From contig JAUIIG010000004.1 in the NCBI GenBank assembly GCA_030431875.1, positions 26,212 through 90,211 on the forward strand: DNA of 64,000 bases, written 5' to 3'. Position numbers and translations under genes: made by a program. Of this stretch, positions 27,991-35,500 are shown one piece after another. Below the pieces are notes generated by a model. That model did no database searches. It was not told where the DNA came from and saw only the letters and a list, made by a program, of their open reading frames with translations. The stretch is from Alphaproteobacteria bacterium. Lineage in GTDB: Bacteria; Pseudomonadota; Alphaproteobacteria; Sphingomonadales; Sphingomonadaceae. Every line of letters begins with the position of its first letter. Within the stretch, counting starts at the first letter, position 1.

Positions 27991-29046
27991 ATGACAAGTG
28001 AACTGAAGACGGGCGGCCAGCACGGCTACCTGCGCATCGCCACAGAAGAAGCCTTCGGCACTGCCGAGCAGATGGACGCCATCCTGCGGCTGGTGAAGGA
28101 AGGCCGCGCCGACAAGGGCACGGTTTCGCTGTGGGGTTTCTACGGCACCAGCCCCAGCGAGCGCACCACCTTCATCCGCGAGCGCCTGCTCGACCTCGGC
28201 CCGCTGCGCATCGCGGCGATGGACGAGAGCGGCATCGACAAGGCCGTGCTCGCGCTGACCAGCCCGGGCGTGCAGTCGTTGTTCGACCTCGACGAGGCAA
28301 AGGGCATCGTCACGCGCGCCAACGACCAGTTGAAGGACGCCTGCGAGCGCTATCCGGACCGCTTCTACGGCATGACGGCAATCTGTCCGCAGGATCCGGA
28401 ATGGTCCGCGCAGGAATTGAAGCGCGGCAAGGAAGAGCTGGGTTTCCACGGTGTACAGGTGAACTCGCACACCCACGGCCACTATCTCGATGAAGAGCAG
28501 TTCGACCCGATCCTGCGCACCTGCGCGGACATGGACATCCCGCTCTACATCCACCCGCAGGGCCCACCCGACAACATGATCGGCGGCATGGTGGATGCCG
28601 GCCTGGAGGGCGCAATCTTCGGCTTCGCAATGGAGACGAGCTACCACGCGCTGCGCATGCTCACGACCGGCGTGTTCGACCGCTATCCCTCGCTCAAGCT
28701 GGTACTGGGCCACGGCTGCGAGGGCCTGCCGTTCTGGATCGATCGCTTCGATTACATGTTCAACGCGGGCGTCCGCTCCAAGCGCTACGAACGGCTCAAG
28801 CCGTTGCAGCACAACCTGCACCATTACCTGCGCACCAATGTCTGGGGCACCAATTCGGGCCTGCCCAGCCCGACCTCGATCAAGCTGATGATGGAAGTCA
28901 TGGGCGAAGACCGCGTCTGCTACGCCATGGACTATCCGTATCAATTTGTACCGGACGAGGTCCGGCGTCTTGACGCCATGGACATTTCGCAGGAGCAGAA
29001 GGTGAAGTTCTTCCAGAAAAACGCGGAAGCGCTGTTCGGGATATGA
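27991..29046 (+). CDS. ligW: LigW-type metal-dependent aromatic acid decarboxylase
   Basis: 351 residues, amidohydrolase superfamily, resembling 5-carboxyvanillate decarboxylase LigW over its whole length (YLRIATEEAF; TVSLWGFYGTSPSERT; YAMDYPYQFV). Residues fall where I remember the LigW active site: Glu19, Arg58, His188 (LYIHPQG), His241 (LGHGCEG), Arg252 and Asp314. LigW uses Mn2+ to decarboxylate 5-carboxyvanillate to vanillate without oxygen. The family is very likely; the exact substrate is inferred. Behind GATTGGGAGAGCAAAGC; the MFS gene follows 10 bp later. Confidence 0.88.
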   Translation: MTSELKTGGQHGYLRIATEEAFGTAEQMDAILRLVKEGRADKGTVSLWGFYGTSPSERTTFIRERLLDLGPLRIAAMDESGIDKAVLALTSPGVQSLFDLDEAKGIVTRANDQLKDACERYPDRFYGMTAICPQDPEWSAQELKRGKEELGFHGVQVNSHTHGHYLDEEQFDPILRTCADMDIPLYIHPQGPPDNMIGGMVDAGLEGAIFGFAMETSYHALRMLTTGVFDRYPSLKLVLGHGCEGLPFWIDRFDYMFNAGVRSKRYERLKPLQHNLHHYLRTNVWGTNSGLPSPTSIKLMMEVMGEDRVCYAMDYPYQFVPDEVRRLDAMDISQEQKVKFFQKNAEALFGI

Positions 29047-29056
29047 GGGGAGCCCT

Positions 29057-30739
29057 GTGAGCGACACACCCAACTCTGCACCTGAGGCTGCAGGCGCGGC
29101 ACCGGGTGTGCCGATCGCTCCGGCATCCACTGAGGCGCCCGACAACAATCGGATCAGCCGCTATGGCTGGCATGCCATTATCCTGATGTCGTCGGCGCAG
29201 ATGATGAGCCTGCTCGACCGGCAGATCCTCTCCATCCTCGCCAACGACATCCGCGAAGACCTGGGCATCGGCGATGCCGAGATGGGCCTGCTTTACGGCA
29301 CCGTCTTCGCGCTGTTCTACGCGCTGTTCTCGCTGCCGCTGGGACGGCTGGTGGACGGCTGGATCCGCACCAAGCTTCTAGCGATCTGCCTTGCGGGTTG
29401 GTCGTTCTTCGCCGGTCTTTCCGCCTTCGCGCAGGGCTTCACCCTGCTGGCGATCTCGCGTCTTGGCGTGGGCATTGGCGAAGCCGCAACCCAACCGGCG
29501 GCCAACTCCGTGCTGTTCGACAGCCTGCCCAAGGGCCGCCGCGGCCTAGCCATGGGCGGCCTCGGCGTCGGCCTGGCGCTGGGCCTGGGCCTGTCGATGG
29601 CGCTGGGCGGCGTGGCGGCCGAATGGTGGGACAACCGCGTTGCCGCTGGCGGCGCGAGCTTCGGCTTTGCCGGGTGGCAGTTCGCCTTCCTCGTCGCGGC
29701 CCTGCCCGGCTTCCCGCTAGCCTGGCTGATCTACCGCCTGCGCGAGCCCGAGCGCGGCGCGATGGACGGTATCAAGACCAAGCCCGACCCGGCCCCGTTC
29801 AAGGCCAGCGCAGGCGTGCTCGGCGCTGTTACGCCTGGCACCAACTGGCTGAACCTGTACCGGCACGATGCCGGGGCCAAGCAGTGGACCATCAACCTTG
29901 TCGGCCTGGCCGTAATCATCGGCTTCTGTGCGCTGATGGTGAAGATCACTGGCGACTTCTCGCCGCGTCCCGCACTCGACTTCCACGCCTTCACGCTCAA
30001 CCCGCACGTGCTGCAATGGAGCGTCTTCGGCTTCGGCGCCTTCGTCGTGCTCAACTTGTTCCAGAACTTCCGCCTGACCGACAAGCCGACCTTCAAGGTC
30101 GCACTCAACCCGTCACTGCTGCTGCTGATGGTGATGGGCGGCTTGCAGACCGCGATCAACTACGGCGTGATGTTCGCCAGCCCGCAGATCCTGATCCGCC
30201 AGTTCGACATGTCGATGGCCGACGTGGGCCTGCAGTTCGGCCTGCTCTCTGCCGTGCTCGCCACCATCGGCGCGCTCGTGGCCGGGCCGCTGGCCGACTG
30301 GCTGGGCAACAAGATGGGCACGCGCGGAATGATCTACCTCGTGCTGCTCTCGCTGGGTATCTCACCCTTCTTCGGCATCTGGACCTACAGCGCCGAAGTG
30401 CTGAGCGACTTCTATATCCGCTACACCATCTTCTCGCTGATCCTCACGCTGTGGCTGCCGCCAACCTATGCCTTGCTGCTGGGCCTGGCCTTGCCGCGCA
30501 TGCGCGGGATCATTTTCTCGACCTACCTCGTCATCATGACGCTGCTCGGCCAGGGCCTCGGTCCCTATGTGGTCGGCATCATTTCCGACCAGAACGGCAA
30601 TGACCTGGCGGCCGCGCTGATCTCGCTGATGTGGGTCTGCCCGGTAATCGTGGGGCTGCTGCTGGTGGTGCTGACGCGCTACGGCAAGGACGAGGCCAGC
30701 ATGCTCGACCGCGCACGCGCGGGTGGTGAAGAGGTCTGA
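29057..30739 (+). CDS. MFS transporter, second in aromatic cluster
   Basis: 560 residues from a GTG behind GAGGGGAGCCCT. About 12 membrane segments with the A-motif-like SLPLGRLVDGWIRTKLLAI and a long central loop carrying extra hydrophobic segments. The opening SLLDRQILSILANDIREDLG is the spinster-like MFS pattern. Between the decarboxylase and the ThDP enzyme in one operon, so transport of an aromatic acid is likely. Substrate not shown. Confidence 0.88.
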   Translation: MSDTPNSAPEAAGAAPGVPIAPASTEAPDNNRISRYGWHAIILMSSAQMMSLLDRQILSILANDIREDLGIGDAEMGLLYGTVFALFYALFSLPLGRLVDGWIRTKLLAICLAGWSFFAGLSAFAQGFTLLAISRLGVGIGEAATQPAANSVLFDSLPKGRRGLAMGGLGVGLALGLGLSMALGGVAAEWWDNRVAAGGASFGFAGWQFAFLVAALPGFPLAWLIYRLREPERGAMDGIKTKPDPAPFKASAGVLGAVTPGTNWLNLYRHDAGAKQWTINLVGLAVIIGFCALMVKITGDFSPRPALDFHAFTLNPHVLQWSVFGFGAFVVLNLFQNFRLTDKPTFKVALNPSLLLLMVMGGLQTAINYGVMFASPQILIRQFDMSMADVGLQFGLLSAVLATIGALVAGPLADWLGNKMGTRGMIYLVLLSLGISPFFGIWTYSAEVLSDFYIRYTIFSLILTLWLPPTYALLLGLALPRMRGIIFSTYLVIMTLLGQGLGPYVVGIISDQNGNDLAAALISLMWVCPVIVGLLLVVLTRYGKDEASMLDRARAGGEEV

Positions 30740-30743
30740 TACA

Positions 30744-32282
30744 ATGCCCAATGTCCGTGATGCCGCCTTCGCCGTGTTCGAACATTTCGGTGTAGACCGG
30801 CTGTTCGGCAATCCCGGCTCTACCGAGCTGCCCATGCTCAAGGGTATGCCCTTCCCCTATATAATGGGTCTCAACGAGGCCGTGGTGGTGGGCATGGCGG
30901 ACGGCTTTGCGCGCGCGTCAGGCAAGCCAGCGCTGGTCAACCTGCACTCCGCCGCCGGCACCGGCCATTCGCTGGGCAACCTGTTCACCGCGTGGAAGAA
31001 CAACGCGCCCGTGGTGGTGACGGCGGGCCAGCAGGCACGCTCGATCCTGCCCTACGATCCATTCCTCTATGCCGAGCGGCCGAGCGAATTCCCACGGCCT
31101 TACGTCAAGTATTCGGTCGAACCCGCGCGCGCCGAAGACGTGCCGCTGGCCCTCGCACGCGCCTTTGCCATTGCCCTTACACCGCCGATGGGACCCGTCT
31201 TCGTCTCGATCCCGGTCGACGACTGGGAACGCGAGTGCGAGATGCCGGGGTTGCCCGATCTCGACACGATCACCCTGCCTTCGGACAATGGCATAGACCG
31301 GCTCGCCGCGCTGCTGGATGGGGCCAGTAATCCGGCGCTGGTTGTGGGCACCGGAGTTGCCAATGCCGGCGGCTGGCAGGCTGCCATTGCGCTGGCCGAA
31401 AAGACCGGCTGTGCGGTCTTCGCCGCGCCCTATGCGGCGCGTGAGACCTTTCCGGAAAACCACCCGCAGTTCGCGGGCTTCCTCAACGCCTGGCGCGATC
31501 AGATCCGCGACGCGCTCGATCCCTTCGACGCCATCCTCGTCGCCGGAGCACCGGTGTTCACCTACCATGTCGAAGGCAGCGGCCCTCACTGGCCCGCCCA
31601 CGCCAGGCTGATGGCGCTGAGCGACGATCCGCAGCACCTCGCCAACCTGCCCGGCGGCGGCGGTGTGCTGGGCAATCCGGCTGCCGGTCTCGCCAGGCTG
31701 GCCGAACGCGCCAAGGCGCGCGACTACGCCGGCCCCCGCCACCAGTTCATCACCCCTGAGCCGCAGATGACGGCTGCCTACGTGCTCAGCCGCATCGCCG
31801 CGCAGCGCCCGGAAAATGCCGTCATTGTGGAGGAGGCGCCGACCGCGCGGGGACCGGAGCACCAGACCCTGCCAATCGTGCGCGAGGGCGGTTTCTACTC
31901 CTGCGCCAGTGGCGGGCTTGGTTATTCGCTGCCCGGCGCGCTGGGCGTCTGCATGGGACAAGGCGACAAGGTGATCGCCATCCTCGGCGACGGCGCGGCC
32001 ATGTACACGATCCAGGGGCTGTTCACCGCGCACCAGCAGGGCCTGCCGGTCAGCGTCATCATCATGAACAACGCCGCGTATGCCGCACTTATGGGATTTT
32101 CCGGCGAGTTCGGCATGAATAGCGTGCCCGGTTGTGACCTGACAGGTCTCGACTTCGTCCAGTTGGCAAAGGGTCAAGCAATTGCAGGTCGCAGAGTCGA
32201 CTCGGTCGACAGCCTTGATGATGCCTTGCGCTGGAGCTTCGAGTCGCCAGAGCCGACTCTGTTGGATTTGCGCATCGCCTAG
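30744..32282 (+). CDS. ThDP-dependent decarboxylase/lyase, benzoylformate decarboxylase-like
   Basis: 512 residues from the ATG at 30744, 4 bp after the MFS gene. Pyrimidine-domain motif LFGNPGSTELPML with the activating Glu, NLHSAAGTGHS with the conserved His, and the ThDP/Mg motif ILGDGAAMYTIQGLFTAH ending in MNN. The layout matches MdlC (benzoylformate to benzaldehyde). With an aldehyde dehydrogenase in the operon it could make and oxidise an aromatic aldehyde. Carboligation, for example with formaldehyde, is possible for the family but unsupported here. Confidence 0.88.
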   Translation: MPNVRDAAFAVFEHFGVDRLFGNPGSTELPMLKGMPFPYIMGLNEAVVVGMADGFARASGKPALVNLHSAAGTGHSLGNLFTAWKNNAPVVVTAGQQARSILPYDPFLYAERPSEFPRPYVKYSVEPARAEDVPLALARAFAIALTPPMGPVFVSIPVDDWERECEMPGLPDLDTITLPSDNGIDRLAALLDGASNPALVVGTGVANAGGWQAAIALAEKTGCAVFAAPYAARETFPENHPQFAGFLNAWRDQIRDALDPFDAILVAGAPVFTYHVEGSGPHWPAHARLMALSDDPQHLANLPGGGGVLGNPAAGLARLAERAKARDYAGPRHQFITPEPQMTAAYVLSRIAAQRPENAVIVEEAPTARGPEHQTLPIVREGGFYSCASGGLGYSLPGALGVCMGQGDKVIAILGDGAAMYTIQGLFTAHQQGLPVSVIIMNNAAYAALMGFSGEFGMNSVPGCDLTGLDFVQLAKGQAIAGRRVDSVDSLDDALRWSFESPEPTLLDLRIA

Positions 32283-32286
32283 GCCC

Positions 32287-32303
32287 GTTAAGTCCGTCTT
32301 AAC
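32287..32303. promoter_or_regulatory. CtrA-type box upstream of the adhesin
   Basis: GTTAAGTCCGTCTTAAC contains TTAA (32288-32291), seven bases, then TTAAC (32299-32303), the full CtrA consensus of alphaproteobacteria. It is also a perfect 6+6 inverted repeat. It starts 5 bp after the ThDP-enzyme stop and about 90 bp before a candidate promoter. Confidence 0.5.
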
Positions 32304-32376
32304 GAACCTTGCCCGGGCATTTACCGCGCAATTTATCCACTCAAACCGGCTCAATCAGGCACAATTCGTCGATTTT

Positions 32377-32405
32377 TTGCATTTTGGACGTGCGAAATCT
32401 AAAAA
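32377..32405 (+). promoter_or_regulatory. candidate sigma70-like promoter of the adhesin
   Basis: TTGCAT (32377-32382), a 17-nt spacer, then TAAAAA (32400-32405) in a locally AT-rich stretch. It would give a roughly 150-nt 5' leader containing a 20-codon ORF. Confidence 0.45.
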
Positions 32406-32483
32406 TATCCCTAGCGTGTGCAGAGTCCGGAATCGGGCTTTTGCCGCAATCGGGGGATTGCGACACACATCAGGGGGGCATCC

Positions 32484-32546
32484 ATGACTACCAGGGTCAG
32501 TCTCTCCTTTTTTGTCGATCCCCGCGGCTTCCGCACGGTTCGGTAA
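32484..32546 (+). CDS. possible leader peptide upstream of the adhesin
   Basis: A 20-codon ORF (MTTRVSLSFFVDPRGFRTVR) too short for the track. It follows AGGGGGGCATCC and ends 18 bp before the adhesin ATG. Spacing suggests a translated leader or coupling; chance occurrence is the alternative. No repeats of codons typical for amino acid attenuators are seen. Confidence 0.3.
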   Translation: MTTRVSLSFFVDPRGFRTVR

Positions 32547-32564
32547 ACAGGAGGAATCTCTACA

Positions 32565-35500
32565 ATGCCCAGTTCGAAAACAGCGCCGAAGTCTTTCGGC
32601 AAGATGACCACGATGGCGCTCGGCGCTTCGGGTCTCGCAATTGCAACGGTTGCCATGGTCGGCGCCAGCGCTGGCACTGCACAGGCGCAGAACTCTGACG
32701 AGTGCATCGTCGAGCGCAACGACGGCCCCGTCGTCGTCTCCGGCAGCGCCACAGGCCCGGACTCGCTCGCTTGCGGCGACGGTGCCGTAGCCAATGGCGC
32801 CAACACGACCGCGATCGGGGCAGATGCGCAGTCGACCGGCGGCAACAGCACTGCCGTTGGTGATGGAGCCTCGGCAACGGGTGCCAACTCCACCGCAACC
32901 GGCTTCGGCAGCGAAGCCAGCGGCGTCACCTCCACCGCCACTGGCTATCTGGCCCAGGCCACCGGCAACGGTTCGGTAGCGACAGGTTCGGTCGCAATTG
33001 CATCAGGCAGCGCATCGACGGCAACCGGTCGACTGACCGAAGCAACCGGCGCACGCAGCACCGCTACGGGTAACTCCGCCCGTGCCAACGGCAACCGCGC
33101 GACTGCCACCGGTGCAGACGCCATCGCATCCGGCGTTGAATCGACCGCCACCGGCACCGACGCCATCGCATCGGGCACCGGCTCGGTCGGCATGGGTTTC
33201 CAGTCACGCGCAGCCGGCGACGGCTCGGTCTCCATCGGCCAGAGCAGCCAGGCCTTCCAGGACGGCTCGACCTCGGTCGGTAACGACACGATTTCCAACG
33301 GCCTCGGCGCGACGGCAATCGGTAACCTTGCGGCATCTACGGGTGACCGCTCGACCGCTGTTGGTGATAATGCCGACGCAACCGGCGACGATGCGTCGGC
33401 GCTCGGCTCGGACGCCAGCGCCAACGCCGCCGCCTCGATCGCCATCGGCCTCTCTTCTGCTGCCACTTCCACCAACAGCACGGCCATCGGCACGGACGCG
33501 CGTACGACGGGTACCAACGGTATCGCGATCGGTACCGACACCCTGGTGCAGGGTGCTTCCTCGATCGCCATGGGCGATGGCTCGCGAGCAGTGGGCGACA
33601 ATGCGATTGCCCTGGGCGTTGGCGTAACGGCTGACACCAACGAAGTCGTGATCGGCAATGCCGCCAACACCTACGCCCTGACGGGCCTCGGCACCGGCGG
33701 TGCAGACGAAACCGTCCGCGTCGGCGCGGATGGCGAACTGTCCTCGGTTACCGACGACGTCTTCGACGACCTGATCGACGATGGCACGGGCGCAGACAGC
33801 GCCGAATATGGCGACAATGCCGTGGCATCCGGTGCTGGTTCGACCGCACTTGGTGACAACGCAGCGGCCACCGGAGCCAACTCCAGCGCGACTGGCTTCA
33901 ACTCGTCCGCAAGTGCAGACGGTGCGACAGCGAATGGTGCTGGAGCTTCCGCTTCGGGCACGAACTCGCTTGCCACGGGCAGCGGTGCGAACGCATTTGC
34001 CGAAAATGCCGCAGCCTTAGGTGCAGGCTCGTCCGCAGACAATAACGGTACGGCAGTCGGCACCTTTGCCGCTGCAGCCCAGAACGGAACCGCAACCGGT
34101 TCGTTCTCCAATGCCGCAGTCGGCGCTGTCGCCAATGGCTTTGGCGCCAACGCTTCGGGCACCGATGGCGTGGCCATTGGCCAGTTCGCTGGTGCGACCG
34201 ATACCGATACCTTCGCGGGTGGCCGCAATGCGCAGGCCAGCGCCGACGGCGCAATCGCCATCGGTGCGGACTCGGTAGCCAACCAGGGTGGTGCCGTTGC
34301 CGTGGGTGACAATGCCCAGGCGACCAACACCCAGGCAGTTGCCATCGGCCAGAACGCAGTCGCCAGCGGTTCGACCGCTGTCGGTGGCGGCTCCGCTGCC
34401 ACGGGTGCCAACTCGGCAGCCTTCGGCATCAACGCCACGGCTTCGGGCGACGACAGCACCTCGCTGGGCGAAAACTCCGATGCCACCGGCGCGGATTCCA
34501 CCGCAGTCGGCCAGAACGCCCAGGCGACTGCCGATGACGCCAGCGCATTCGGTGACGATGCTACCGCCAGCGGTGCCAATTCGACCGCAGCCGGTGCCAG
34601 CGCCGTCGCTGCAAGTGTCGGTGACTCGGCCTTCGGTGCCGGTGCATCGGCTACCGGCGGCAGCGCTACTGCGATCGGTATCAGCACTTCGGCTTCGGGC
34701 GCAGGCAGCACGGCTGTCGGCGTCGGTTCGACCGCGACTGACACTGCTGCATCCGCCTTCGGCTTCTTCTCGACTGCTTCGGGCGTGGGCAGCGCCGCGT
34801 TCGGTCCGGTGGCGACTGCCACCGGTTTCGAGTCGGTTGCAGTAGGCGGCACGTCTTCATCGACCGCAGACGGCGCAGTTGCCGTCGGCGGCCAGTCGAC
34901 TGCTTCGGGTGTTCAGTCGATCGCTGTCGGCCAGTTTTCGAGCGCTTCCGGCCTGCTTGCCACGGCCAGCGGTTCGGGCAGCAGCGCCAGCGGCGAATCG
35001 TCGGCGGCCTTTGGTGAGAACAGCGCGGCTTCTGCGCTGGGTGCTTCCGCCCTGGGCGCACAGTCGGTGGCATCGGCCGAAGGCTCCACCGCAGTAGGCG
35101 CAGTCTCGACCGCCAGCGGCGACGCTTCGACGGCTGTTGGTGTCAACGCCACGGCTTCCGGCGAAAGCTCGGTCGCTCTTGGTGATGACGCTGCTGCCTC
35201 GGCCGCCTCGTCCATCGCCATCGGTGAACAGGCAGCAGCATCGGGCGATAACTCGTTTGCTGCCGGTGCCAACTCCGCCGCAAGCGGCCTTGACGCGGTT
35301 GCCCTGGGCAACGGTGCGACCGCATCTGACGAAGACGCTCTGGCCCTTGGCCAGGGTGCCCAGTCGACCGGCTTCCACTCGACTTCGGTCGGTGCGGAAT
35401 CGCAGGCAACCGGTGCAGGTGACACCGCGGTCGGCTGGCAGGCTTCCGCCACCGGCGGCCAGTCGACCGCAACCGGTCGCCAGGCTTCGGCCAGCGGCTT

